A DNA stretch of 64,000 nt from Tillus elongatus (taxonomy: Eukaryota; Arthropoda; Insecta; Coleoptera; Cleridae): NCBI GenBank assembly GCA_964006375.1, contig OZ023268.1, positions 84,579,835-84,643,834 of the forward strand, given 5' to 3'. The notes beneath the pieces were generated by a model. It searched no databases and was not told the origin of the DNA. It was given only the letters and a program-made list of their open reading frames with translations. Position 1 is the stretch's first letter, and every line of letters begins with the position of its first letter. Positions 30,919 through 41,452 of this stretch are shown piece by piece. Both the position numbers and the translations under genes were made by a program.

Positions 30919-31160
30919 GTAAGTTTATTGTACACTCTCTTGTTAACTAATAAAACTTGTGGAGACTTTCAAAATATAACTTGTAAATCCCGTAGACCAA
31001 AGATTTGTATTTACATGTTTGAATAACTGCTATTAATTCGACATTCCGGATAATAATCAATTTTTTTTCGAACGAAAAAGGATTCTCTGGCCTGTTTTGC
31101 CATGGTCGAATACACTTGTGTGGTTTACTAGACGCAAACCATAGCTGTTGGCTTCTTAAC

Positions 31161-33494
31161 CCTTAACCGGAAAGGTAGCGTCTGACAGGCTACTGCTCAC
31201 CAAAGTTTGTAAATTATTTTTACACGGACACGCCTACAACTCGGTGACGCCATGTATTCCTTAAGCGATTGGACAGCTCCATTATCCCCACTTTCAAGTT
31301 GATAACGGAATTTAGACCAAAAATTAAAATTATAATTAGTGTGTCCAGGTCTGTCAGACGCCACGTGTCGGTTAGTGTAAGTTTGTTTTACATTATAAGA
31401 ATGGCTGGACCGTCAAAAAGGGTGTGTTTTGGTGATAAAAACTTTGCAGAGACTGTGATGCAGTGGTTTGATGAAGCCCATAGTGACGCAAGACGCAAGT
31501 GATACAGGCGAAGTCCTAGAGGATGAATATTTGCAATCCGAACATGACACTGACTCTGAAGCTTCAGAAAGCGAGGAAAAGGATGCTATTAGTGGAAACA
31601 GGGCCTCAGAAAATGCGAAAAGCGATAATGCGGAAAGCCACGAAGAAAACAATGTTAGTAAAGTGATGAAGACACCTGCTAAATACGTATACGGCAAAAA
31701 TAGGCTTAGATGGTGCAAGACAGAGGTTCGTCCTTCATAGCGCACTAGAAAACATAATATCGTAATGAAAATTCCTGTTCTCAAATGTAGAGCACGTGAT
31801 CTTGGCTAAAAAGCCACAACTTTTTCAGTTTGGAATTTGTTGTTTTCTGGGGAGATTTTGCTTGAAATATTATATTAGACAAACCATAAGCTCACTCAAA
31901 TGCGTCTCCGGTATGAAACAGATATGAGTAATGTAAGAGAATATGATATGGTAGAAATTGAAGCTTTCGTAGGCCTACTGATTTTTACGTCCATTTTCCA
32001 GTCAAATCACGAAAATATAAAATGTGTTTTCGCGACAGATGGCTCCGCGCGCAATATATTTAAACGGTTTTCCATTCTTTTATCAGCTTTGTAATTTGAC
32101 AATCCCGGTACTAGAGGTACTCGCAAGCAAGAAGATCCTGTAGCTGCAATTTCATCAGTTTTTAATAAATTTATAGAGAATTGTCAAAATGTTTATGGAT
32201 TGGGACAGTCAGCGACAATTGATGAAATGTTAGTTAGTTTTAGAGGTCGTTGTGGATTTAACATGTACATGCCCCAAAAGCCATGTCAAGATGGCATCAA
32301 GATAATGTGCCTAACAGATGCTAGAACGAGTTATTTCTACAATGCCTAGATATATTGCGGCAAAGGTTCAAGCGGATTTGGGCTAACTCAAGAAGAGCAA
32401 AAAATTTTGAAACCGACTCGGGCAGTGATTTGTCTTGCAAAGCCGCTTTTTGGCTCTAACAGAAATATAACCGCCGATAATTGGTTTACTTCAATGTAAG
32501 TAATAAATATTTTACGAAAAAAATGGTCTAACATATGTAGGCACACTAAAAAAAAAGCCAGATATTCCTCTATCATTTTTACCAAATCGAAAAAGAAATG
32601 TGTCAACAGAATACGGATTTCGGGAAGAGGTCACTATGATTTCTTATGTGGCAAAACGTGGAAAGGCCACACTTCTTCTTTCTTCAATGCACGATAGCAT
32701 TTATACAGATCCAGAAGCGCAGAAGCCTGAAATTATTGCTTACTACAACAGTAATAAAGGTGGAGTTGATACAACGGACGAAAAATGTGCAAAAAGTTCA
32801 ACAAGTCGTCGTAGTCGCCGGTGGCCACTAACAGTTTTCTTTCGTCTCCTTGACGTTTCCATCGTGAATTCATATATTTTGCACCAGTGTTTTGAAAAAA
32901 AACAATACTGTGAAATATAAGTCTTCATTTACGGAAGAACTAGCAAATCAATTAATGGAGGAACATATGAGGAAACGTTTGGATAATCCTTGCATACCGC
33001 ACGACGTGCGGAATACTATAAGAAGAATACTGCGTGTACCACAAGTAAATCCTTATGCTATGGAACAAATTACTCTGGAAAAACGCAAACCGTGTTCCAT
33101 ATGCCCAAGAGCTGTCCATCGAATAACCAGATACGTTTGTGTAAAGTGCAGGCACCCAATTTGTTTACAGTGTTCCAAGCCGCTGTGATTCATGCATTTC
33201 AAAAGGTGAAGATTAGCGGTTGCTGGAAAGACAGTTTTTTTTTTCTTTAACAAAACCAAAGTATTTTGTAATGTTTTTTTAAGTTGTATCAAAGTGGTCT
33301 ACAAAATTTATTTGTACTACATTTGTACAATTTTTTCATATACGTGTCTTGTAATAAGAGCAAAATTACAGTTTCTGTTAACAATTACATATTTTTTCAA
33401 GAATGTAGTCATTGTACTCGCACCCAACAATAGTAGTCTCTCAGATGCCACCTTTCCGGTAGTGTACCAAAAGTCCCACCTTTCCGGTTAAGGG
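31161..33494 (+). mobile_element. piggyBac element with TTAA duplication
   Basis: Perfect 17-bp inverted ends, CCCTTAACCGGAAAGGT at the left and its reverse complement at the right, flanked by TTAA on both sides (31157-31160 and 33495-33498). An extra internal copy of ACCTTTCCGGT near 33448 is typical of subterminal repeats. Length 2334 bp fits an autonomous piggyBac that has since decayed. Confidence 0.95.
31401..33188 (+). pseudogene. piggyBac transposase, broken
   Basis: Starts MAGPSKRV at 31401; the frame breaks around 31490, where an acidic Ser/Glu-rich N-terminal region continues from 31468 in another frame. Conserved core follows: MVEIEAFVGLLIFTSI (about 31930), TIDEMLVSFRGRCGFN with the first catalytic Asp (about 32215), IMCLTDARTSYFYNA (32300) and ITADNWFTSM (32470) with the second and third, then NKGGVDTTDEKCA with the fourth Asp (32755). 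The tail 32892-33188 is a Cys/His-rich RING-like zinc domain (CSICPRA...CVKCRHPICLQCSKPL). At least four frame breaks or stops, including one after YFYNA, make it inactive; the ends could still be mobilised in trans. Confidence 0.92.
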
Positions 33495-33519
33495 TTAAGT
33501 AGCCGGACTGAAACTGAGC

Positions 33520-34121
33520 AGACACCGCTCGGGTAATCCTAGCTTATACATGTGGATGATGCAATCGCCTGTATTAATCGATTGGCCGTGGATGAAGCAC
33601 GGATGCCAGGCAATGGCGTCGTTGCAGATGACGTCGCAATGATTAATTTTTCCAATGTTATTTATGCTGCCCTGTTATCACGAAGTGTGGAATCCTTTCT
33701 GTTGCTAATTGCGTGGAGCCAGGTTTGACTTAACTTGAAACCGCCATCTCGGTTGAGATTGTTAAGATGTCTTTGTATTTTAAGCGCCTGCCTCTTGATT
33801 TTCTGGTGATATCCCTTTCCTTTAGAAAGCACCTTCCTTTTTTCAAAAAGGACTCTATGATTTTTCGAAATAGCATGTATAACTAACGCCGACTTTTCAG
33901 GTTATAGTAACCGTGGATGTCGTTGATGCTCCAGCGTTTTTCTTTTTATTGTTCTTGTTGTTTTACCGATGTATACATTTTCTCATTCGCATGGTATCGT
34001 GTGTATTCCTGCGTGTGGAGATGGTCCACTGATGGTGCCCATCTTTGTTGTGGGCATAACGACGGTGCATTGGCAAGGATATTGATCCTTCTTCAGTAAT
34101 TTGGCTATGGTTTCTTGTATA
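33520..34121 (-). pseudogene. Penelope-like element, GIY-YIG endonuclease part
   Basis: The minus strand continues the reading frame of the RT piece at 35356 across an inserted MITE, giving IQETIAKLLKKDQ, then HAGIHTIPCE and a VYIGKTTRTIKR-like GIY-YIG motif near 33965, followed by a linker with degenerate HAISKNHRVLFEKRK and GGFKL-like blocks. Frameshifts are present. PLE proteins carry RT followed by GIY-YIG, the order seen here. Confidence 0.75.
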
Positions 34122-35352
34122 CAGGGTGATTCATGAACAATGGGAAATTCGAAACTTGGAGATACGACAGGTGAAACTGTGACCATTGGCGCAAACATGC
34201 CTTATCCGAAAGTTGATAGTCTCGAAAATAGAGGGTGTTCAAAGTGAAATTTTTTTTTGTTTTGACATTTACAGTTAAGAACTTTTCATCCTTTATGTCT
34301 AACATGAAATTTGATTCAAAACCTGAAACAACGATCATTTTTAAATTAATTATGTAGTCCTGTTTCATTTCGCTGTTTCAAACCGTTTTCGAGAAAAGGC
34401 GATTTTAGTTTTGATAAAATTAGAAACTAAAAGCGAAAAAAACCCCAAGTGTATTAATTAATTTCTCGTATTGTCCAAACGTAATGTTCTTTAAATAAAT
34501 TTTTCTCGAAAACGAATCGAGATATCGAAATGAATATATAATTTATTGAAAAATGATTGCTCTTTCAGGTTTTGAATCAAATTTCATGTTAGGCATATAG
34601 GGTGAAGAGTTATTAACTGTAAATGTCGGTGGAATTGGTCGTAAGTGGCGTCCTCTATGAGCGATTCGATATTTGCAACACGTATATTATCCGTCGCCTA
34701 AAAAACATAGCTTTTACAAATTTTCAAGTTCCTAACATAGATATTTTCAAACTAATGAAAAAAATTACACAAAAATTTCAGAACGCAGCAAGTGCGTTAT
34801 GGTAGCGAATTTTCATTAAGTATTTCAAATTTTTGTAACTCAATTTTCTGTAAACCTAGAAAGTTGAATTATGGTGTGTAGTAAGGTATTTGCGAGGGCA
34901 ACATACCAACCAAATCTGTTCAAAATAACTTTCTTATATTTTGAGGTACAAACTTTTTTTCGGAAAAAAAATTATTTTTTTTAAGAAAAACAGGTCCGAT
35001 AGGGCTGGCTAACAAATTCATCCAAGCTATTAATAAAAGTAAGATTCTTGCCGAGTTTAATCAAAATCAACTTTTTGAGTTTTCGTGTAGACACAGGCAA
35101 ACACACACACATGCACACACCCACGCATTCTTGCACGCACGCACGCATTCACACACGCACACCGCGCGCACATACACGCACGCACGCACACACAATAAAA
35201 AATTCGCTAAAAACTAACTGAAATTTTAACTTTGAATACCCTGTATTTCTAAAAGTATCAACTTTTGGATAAAGCATGTTTGCGCCAATGGTCACAATTT
35301 GGCGTGTAGTATCTCCAGCTTTCGGATTTCCTATTGTCAATGACTCACCCTG
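34122..35352. mobile_element. Long-TIR mariner-type MITE inserted in the Penelope element
   Basis: Outer tips CAGGGTGATTCATGAACAA and the inverted TTGTCAATGACTCACCCTG, flanked by TA at 34120-34121 and 35353-35354. The arms stay inverted for over 100 bp (TGTGACCATTGGCGCAAACA on both). It carries a second inserted repeat (34770-35215). Removing the element and one TA restores the host Penelope reading frame, so the boundaries are exact. Confidence 0.9.
34770..35215 (+). repeat. Repeat family S copy with a (CA/CACG)n array
   Basis: Head GAACGCAGCAAGTGCGTTATG, 3' part TGGCTAACAAATTCATCC and CTTTTTGAGTTTTCGTG, then a degenerate CA/CGCA array (35092-35194) and AAAAATTCGCTAAAAA. The array sits at the position where other copies carry (TA)n. 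Nested inside the mariner-type MITE. Confidence 0.7.
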
Positions 35353-35355
35353 TAT

Positions 35356-36000
35356 ATGGTAGGAAATCCCTCTACTTTGGTGTATTATCTGTATGTTCTT
35401 TAGGCGTCCCTGTTTGTTTGTTGGTCTCTTTATTTCAATGCAATTTTTGTATCCATTTTCTTCCAGGGTGTGTTTCAAGTACCTACTGTAATTCACAATA
35501 AAGTTCCGACTCCTCTGCAGTTGTTCTGGCTCTGCTAACTAGTGTTTAAATTAATGCTTGCTTCTGGCTCGGATGATGATTGAATTGTGCCTGGAGGGAT
35601 CGGTCAGTATGTGTTGGCTTTTAATATACTATATGGTCTAAGTCACGTAATGGTTTGCGCTTTAGTAGTGCGTCAAGGAATGGTAGTTATGTGCTGACCT
35701 CTTCCATGGTAAAATTGATACTCTGCTGAATGTTGTTGATATTGGAACTACTTTAACTTGTCTTCCTTGTGCGGCCAAACAACGAATGTGCTATCCAGGT
35801 ATCCAAACCAAACCTTGGATTTCAATTAGCTGTTTTCAATGCTTTGTCTTAAAATGTTCCATGAAGAAATTTGCCACTACCGGACTTAGTGGGCTACCTA
35901 TAGCTACTCCATATTTCTGTAAAAAAATGTGTCTTGTCATACAAAGTAGATGGTCCTTAAGCAGGGGCTATTGTAGTTTATACAAATAATATACGATTCA
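35356..36000 (-). pseudogene. Penelope-like element, RT C-terminal part
   Basis: Minus-strand translation gives IGSPLSPVVANFFMEHF (RT motif region characteristic of Penelope RTs), then FLDALLKRKP, KPTHTDRSLQAQFNHHPSQK and LVSRARTTAEE, and further SRYLKHTLEENGYKNCIEI. These are diagnostic of Penelope-like retroelements. Stops and frameshifts interrupt; the N-terminal RT half is absent. Confidence 0.88.
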
Positions 36001-36029
36001 TAAAGTAAGGGCCATTTGGCCATTACAGA

Positions 36030-37100
36030 AATAAACTCGTGAGAAAAGGTTTTCATTGACAGTTTCAGTGTACTACATATCTACTTCATTTTTCCACATA
36101 ATCGCCATTTAGTTCTAAGCACTTTTCGTAACGCTGCACCAGTTTCTTTAACCCCTCTGCATAGAAGTTCACCGCGTAGGAATTGAACCAATTGACAACG
36201 GCAGTTTTGAGTTGCTCATCGTTTTCAAACCGTTTTCCACTAAGCCACCATTTCAAATGCAAGATGAGGAAGTAGTCGCTAGGCGCATGGTCGGGACTAT
36301 GTCGACGGTGGTCAAAAAGTTCCCAAACCAAAACCTTGAATGTTCTTCTTGGTTAGGACAGTGGTCTGAGGACGCGCATTATCATGAAGGACGATTACAC
36401 CGGACGACAGTTTCCCGCGTCGTCGGTTTTCGATCGCACGTCTCAGTTTGGAGAGCGTTTTCCAGTACACGTCAGCTCTAATTGTTGACACACGTTGCAT
36501 GAAATCAACCAACATGACACCCTTTTCCAATAAAAAAACGGTAGCCACAATTTTTGACTCGAGTACGGAGATTACTTAAACTTTTTCAGTTTTGGTGATC
36601 TTGAATGGCGCCACTGCATTTACTGTTGTTTTGATTTTGCGTTGGTATAGGATATCCACGTTTTGTCGCCCGTAACAATGTGGGAAAACAGATAATCTCC
36701 ATCTTGTCGATAACGATCCAAAAACGCTCGTCCACTGCATATTCTTCGCTCTTTGCGCTGGTAGGTGAGCATTTTCGGTACTCACCTTGCACACAATTTG
36801 TGATATTCGAGCTTTTATAGGTGCGTTCAACTTGAAAATTCATCAGCCAGAGCACTAATCGTCAATCGCCGATCACTTCGCAGTTCTCGGTTCACATGTT
36901 TAACGATTTCGTTGGTCTGAATACTGGGCCTGCCACTACGTTCTTCATCGTGCACATTTGTGCGTTCATTTTAAATGTCTTGACACCACTTCCTAACATT
37001 TCCTTTACTCGTTACTGTACGTCCATACACAAGACATAACTCCCGATGGATTACAGCAGGTGAAGATCCTTTTGTCAACCAAAAGTAGTATGGTAGTTTC
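36030..37100 (-). pseudogene. mariner transposase pseudogene
   Basis: Pieces in several minus-strand frames cover most of a mariner transposase: N-terminal HTH region (about 37040-36850: REL..VYGRTVTSKGNVRKWC-like, then EERSGRPSIQTNEIVKHVN and ELRSDRRLTISALADE), middle (36855-36586), then VIVLHDNARPQT with a catalytic Asp (36548-36312), and HSPDHAPSDYFLI with the last Asp, ending YEKCLELNGDYVEK (36331-36086). Multiple frame breaks. Terminal inverted repeats were not resolved. Confidence 0.88.
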
Positions 37101-37240
37101 GTTTTGTTAACGTCTCACTGTCACACTGAAACTCAAACAGCGGTCTCCCAAAAATAAGCATTCGTCACTTCTTTCAAGCATCCCCTTACATATTATTATT
37201 GCTAATGTGGCCAAATATATATAAATTCTTCTGCAGCGCC

Positions 37241-37840
37241 AGTAGATAGTCGGACACCTGGGCTCATCCCCTCCACTTTTTACTGCGCATGCGCGAGTCA
37301 TCATGCGCATGCGCTGACCTGCGCAGACCTGTGACAGTTGACAGCTGACCTGTCAGATTTGACAGGTGTCAAATGTCACTGACCTGACAGCTGTCAACGT
37401 CAGCTGTCACCTGACCTGACATGTGTCAACGTCAAATGTCACCTGACCTGTCAGATGACGTCACAAGCATTCCAAGATGGCTGACCTGTCATAGACAGTC
37501 GCAAGCCGGGTTCTCTCTATGGAACTAACCTGAGATGACGTCACAAGCATTCCAAGATGGCTGACCTGTAAGAGACAGCTGCAACTCCGGGGTTCTCTCT
37601 CTCTATGGAACTAACCTGAGATGACGTCACAAGCATTCCAAGATGGCTGACCTGTGTCCATAGATAGCCACAAGCCAGGTTAGGTATTAACTGTCTTGTG
37701 ATGACGTAAGATGTTCCGTCTGACCTGTGTCCATAGATAGCCACAAGCCAGGTTAGGTATTAACTGTCTTGTAATGACGTAAGATGTTCCGTCTGACCTG
37801 TGTGTCCATAGATATCTACAAGTCAGGTCTCCATGTGTGT
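37241..37840 (+). repeat. Left terminal inverted repeat
   Basis: Matches the reverse complement of 54370-54825 almost base for base. It contains a GCGCATGCGC double palindrome (about 37290-37318), a cluster of TGACAGCTGTCA / TGACCTGACA palindromic units (37320-37460), and three ~75-bp units with ATGACGTCAC (CRE-like) and CCAAGATGGC (YY1-like). Two further units with ATGACGTAAG (37650-37800) are present only in this arm. Confidence 0.93.
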
Positions 37841-37859
37841 ATTTGAAGAATACCATCTG

Positions 37860-38040
37860 TCTGATTGTTTATTAAGGTTATGTATGTATTTGTTTATTAA
37901 GGTTAGGTGTTCGTATACAGACTGATTACCAAGCCATTTTGATTGTTTATTAAGGTTATGTTTGTATTTGTTTATTAAGGTTATGTTCACACACGTGTTG
38001 ATTACCAGTCATATGATTGTTTGTTAAGGTTATGTTTGTA
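37860..38040 (+). repeat. Subterminal repeats, left
   Basis: Repeated GTTTATTAAGGTTATGT motifs alternating with GTATTT and GATTACCA segments; inverted copies of the same motif lie at 54150-54370. Likely part of a terminal replication or transposition signal; inference. Confidence 0.75.
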
Positions 38041-38830
38041 TTTGTTATTTGAATGCAAACAGACATGATAATACAAGAGTGTACTTACATACAACAAGAG
38101 ACGTCAGCCTTCTTTCACAGCTTAATACACACACTACTGAACAGGTGTCTTCTGTGTTGAGGATACAGACAGACAACTGATTGCCATTGTTAAAGCTTGT
38201 ATATGTTGTTTGAAAGGATATAACACACGTCATGACAGTTCAAAGTCTTTGCTTAAACTGACAGATGCATGTGTATTTGAAAGAAAAGCATTCGCCTGAA
38301 CTTAGATTTGAACCCACGAACCTCGAATCAGCCGTTGTTTGCTTTACATATATACACTGTCCCTAAACCAATAGCTCCACAGACACACACGTTAAAAGTT
38401 TGTTCGCTGTTGTATATATAAAACAAAGCCAGTTGTTGTTGTTGACATATGAGGTTAGGTGTTTGTATACATGTTGATTACCAATCATCTGATTGTTTAG
38501 TAAGGTTATGTTTGTATTTGTTATTTGAATGCAAACAGACATAATAATAAGAGTGTACTTACACACAGCAAGAGACGTCATCCTTGTTTCACGACTTAAC
38601 ACATACTGAACAAGTGTCTCTGTCTCTTGAAGGATAAACAACGTTTTACAGTTGTTAACCTTGATCCTGTTTGAGCTTGTCTGTGTATCTGTTTAATATA
38701 CACAAGAGAGAGGCCCTCTTAAAGGTAAACAACCTGTCAGTTGATGACCTTGTGTTATATCTGTTCAATAACCCCACATTATTCGTGTTTGAGCTTGTCT
38801 AGAATACAGTCATTAGAAGTATGACATCAT
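38041..38830 (-). repeat. Left-arm copies of the right-arm repeat unit
   Basis: 38045-38240 and 38520-38640 are inverted relatives of the units in 50400-53110 (shared TTTGAAAGGATATAACACAC and AAGCTTGTA segments). 38700-38800 matches the inverted tandem block at 50040-50320. A tRNA-like A/B-box segment in minus orientation is at about 38290-38375 (GGGTTCAAATCTAAG), echoed at 53775-53860. Confidence 0.65.
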
Positions 38831-38877
38831 CCATGTAAAAACAAATACAGTTTAAAACGGTTACTGTGGGTAATATG

Positions 38878-38925
38878 TATAAATAGGTTACACACAGACA
38901 CTCTTAAACATATTCACAAGTCAGT
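38878..38925 (+). promoter_or_regulatory. TATA box and possible initiator of the KilA-N gene
   Basis: TATAAATA at 38878-38885; candidate initiators TTCACA (A at 38916) and TCAGTT (A at 38923). The spacing of 38-45 nt is longer than the usual 31, so the start site is uncertain. The ATG follows at 38979. Confidence 0.55.
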
Positions 38926-38978
38926 TGTTGTTGAGAAAAGACTTACTGCAGTTTGTTCTAACCCAAATCTGTTTTAAA

Positions 38979-39914
38979 ATGGCTACATTAAGTGATGTGT
39001 GTTACCAACAAATTAAAGACAACTTCTGGTATGGTCTATTTGGAGACTTTCAACTTATTATCGATAAGAACACTGGCTATTTTAATGCAACTAAACTGTG
39101 TAAAACTAGTAATAAAAAAATGTATCATTGGTTGGAAAATAAGAAAACTAAAGAGCTGATTGCCTATTACAACAGTCTGCTAAAGGAAGAGTCAGGGTAT
39201 CTGAATACCGATACCCTCAATATTTCAACTGAGGGAGCCCACTTAGAGTTATCGCCTGGGAGCCGGACTACTACCTCTCTTAAAACGGAAGCAACAACTC
39301 AAGTAATACCAACAACAGCTACATATCTGGTGGACTTTGGTGGGAGACAGGCTGAAAACAACTTGATATCTGGTACATATGTGTGTAAAGATTTAATATT
39401 AAATTTGGCTTGTTGGATATCCAATCAGTTCTATAAAAAATGCAACCAAATTATTTATGATTTTTTCCTCAATGAATTTGATCAGAAATCAAAGGACAAC
39501 CCAGAGGTTAGTAAAGTGAAATTAACGCGTATAAATGATGAGGTACAGCTTGTGCGACAAACAAACGCTAAAGTCACAGAACATCTTGAAGATACAACCC
39601 CAAAGCCAAGTAAACGGAGAAAAATAAGTGTGTTTGGTTTACTTGCAAGAAACGAGACAGGCGCCCCCTATCCATATCATGTGGTAAGAACACAAAAGAA
39701 AAGTTTCCCAAGAGCTGTGAGGAACTTTAAAAATAAACACCCCAATGCAAAAGTGATTCTAAACATACTGTACGATCCAAATGTAGTAAATCTCTTTAAC
39801 AGAATAAAGACTGAAGTGAAATACCTTACAGCACATAGAAACAACCTACATATAGCTGATGTAGCACAAGATAAGTTTGTTCAGGATATTATTGCTTTAA
39901 GACATACTTTTTAA
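38979..39914 (+). CDS. KilA-N domain protein, 311 aa
   Basis: Residues about 14-62 carry the first half of a KilA-N domain (NFWYGLFGDFQLIIDKNTGY, then FNATKLCK and WLENKKTKEL). A Ser/Thr-rich insert follows, then the second half at about 130-166 (GTYVCKDLILNLACWIS...IIYDFFLNEF), which is the GTYVHPDLI.. block of the family. Basic PKPSKRRK (about 209-216) could be a nuclear signal. The C-terminal 220-285 (YHVVRTQ...LNILYDPNVVNLFNRIK) resembles the DUF3627-type module paired with KilA-N in large insect DNA viruses. KilA-N is a DNA-binding domain of phages and eukaryotic DNA viruses; a role in replication or gene control is inferred. Start chosen at AAAATGG (38979); the frame stays open upstream but without ATG. 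AATAAA at 39926. Intact, single exon. Confidence 0.9.
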   Translation: MATLSDVCYQQIKDNFWYGLFGDFQLIIDKNTGYFNATKLCKTSNKKMYHWLENKKTKELIAYYNSLLKEESGYLNTDTLNISTEGAHLELSPGSRTTTSLKTEATTQVIPTTATYLVDFGGRQAENNLISGTYVCKDLILNLACWISNQFYKKCNQIIYDFFLNEFDQKSKDNPEVSKVKLTRINDEVQLVRQTNAKVTEHLEDTTPKPSKRRKISVFGLLARNETGAPYPYHVVRTQKKSFPRAVRNFKNKHPNAKVILNILYDPNVVNLFNRIKTEVKYLTAHRNNLHIADVAQDKFVQDIIALRHTF

Positions 39915-40061
39915 TTGTATTACAAAATAAAAACACATTAATTTTAACAAAATACTTTTATTTGATTCCAAGTATGTAAACACCTGCCGTTTGTTAGCCC
40001 CAATTATTCGTGTTTGAGCTTGTCTAGAATACAGACATCAGTACAGTATTTGTGTTTGACA

Positions 40062-40275
40062 CGTTTTCCCCCTAAGAAACAACGTATTTGCAGACACACA
40101 TGAAAAAGACCAAGGATTAATATATCGATATCAGTTGCTTATAACACGTACACGATATGTTTTTATATGTTATAGTTGATGAAATAAGACACATACCAAG
40201 TAAAAACAGAAGGCTACAGCTGAGTATTCAAAACAAATTTTGTTCAAAACTGTCTAAACGCTCCCTGTATATATA
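40062..40275 (+). repeat. Inner inverted repeat, left
   Basis: Reverse complement of 49746-49935 at roughly nine in ten bases (shared AAGAAACAACGTATTTGCAG and ATCGATATCAGTTGCTTATA). The left copy has an extra insert near 40195. Together with the outer termini it makes the element a core flanked by mirrored arms. Confidence 0.85.
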
Positions 40276-40740
40276 CGGAACGCCAAAGCAACTAGAAATA
40301 TTTGTAAAATATAAAACGCTAGTAAAAACTGTTTCATCGGTGACTAATATTCTATCTGTTTCCAGTTGCCTCAGGCATCCTAATGAGTTATATTATAATC
40401 GTAAAAACATGTTCTCATTAATAATACAACACTAGTATTGCATTAATACATATAACGTAGTATACCGTTCTAGATTACGTTTTTATGTTTGTTTTTGTAA
40501 AGATGTGTTTACCTTTAACATTTATAGGTTTTAAAAACACAAAGTTCAACTATGAAAGAGGTTTATTTAAAAACTATACTTTAATATATCGTTACAGTTT
40601 TCCACTATACTGTGGAGTTAATATTGGTTGTTACAATTATTTTTATACAAAAGTACAGTTTATACAACAATACAATATAATTTAGTACAAACACTAGACT
40701 AAAATACAACAGCTTAATAAACACAACTAAAAATAATACT

Positions 40741-41313
40741 CTAGATTTGGTTAGCTAACGAACCCATACATAATGATTGCAAGGTTTGCGGTTTATAAGA
40801 TCGCCAAAAATTTAAAACACTGACTGGGTTTTCAACAAGAAGAAGTTTTTTAGTCTTTTCTGCTTTATAAAAAACAAAACTACTATCTAAATCATATTTA
40901 TAGTATTGAAATATTTTGAGTATAAAAAGTTCTTTATGAATAAGCAGCTCAGACAAAAACCTACAACTATACCACACTTTCTTCTCATCTGAAAAAATAC
41001 GGTAAAATATAAAACCATTCTTAGTACTACGATAGCCCTGCATATTAGGTAAATTACAAGAGTCATACTTATCTCCAGATATTATTAAACGAATTATAAG
41101 ATAATGTTGTTCTGTACCGTATAGTGTTGAGGCATAACCTCCTAGCACGCAACAAAATTTTTTCTCGGTTTCAAACCACTCCATATCAGCCAACACGCTG
41201 TCCAGGATTAGTTGATCAATTGGTGTTTGTAAGTTTGGTTTTAATTCCCTGCTGATAAAAGTGAGATGCTTTAACTGCTCCATTATAAAAAAACACTTCT
41301 CACAATGGTTCAT
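40741..41313 (-). CDS. Orphan protein, 190 aa
   Basis: Family not recognised. The frame is intact with ATG at 41313; a second ATG lies 10 codons in, before EQLKHLTF. It is rich in aromatic residues and Lys, has a CEKC start, no clear membrane span and no signal peptide. One stretch (about 50-125) has FCCVLGGYASTLYG, then HYLIIRLIISGDKYDSC and VWYSCRFLSELLIHKELFIL, suggesting a compact alpha/beta domain. It lies 140 nt downstream of the OB-fold-like gene on the same strand, so it could share a transcript or be a further exon-based gene. No TATA box or AATAAA was found at the expected places. Real gene status rests on length and its place within the element. Confidence 0.55.
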   Translation of the reverse strand: MNHCEKCFFIMEQLKHLTFISRELKPNLQTPIDQLILDSVLADMEWFETEKKFCCVLGGYASTLYGTEQHYLIIRLIISGDKYDSCNLPNMQGYRSTKNGFIFYRIFSDEKKVWYSCRFLSELLIHKELFILKIFQYYKYDLDSSFVFYKAEKTKKLLLVENPVSVLNFWRSYKPQTLQSLCMGSLANQI

Positions 41314-41452
41314 ACTTGTTACTGTTACTGCTGCTGTTGTTGTTCTTTTTCTAAAAGTACATATGGTTGGTAGTTTACGATGAAAACCCCTCTCATAAGT
41401 TGATGTTGATAGTTTATCTTCTTAACTGTATACGTTTGATTATTCTGGTATA

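Noticed and set aside
37541..37744. Frames crossing the terminal repeats
   Set aside because: By-products of tandem ~75-bp units with regulatory-like motifs; mirrored at the right end (54405-54605).
40157..40435. 92-codon + frame in the large element
   Set aside because: Half of it lies in the inner inverted repeat, the right-hand copy does not keep the frame, and no domain or promoter is seen.
40485..40685. 66-codon + frame
   Set aside because: Aromatic-rich translation of AT-rich DNA with no support from context.
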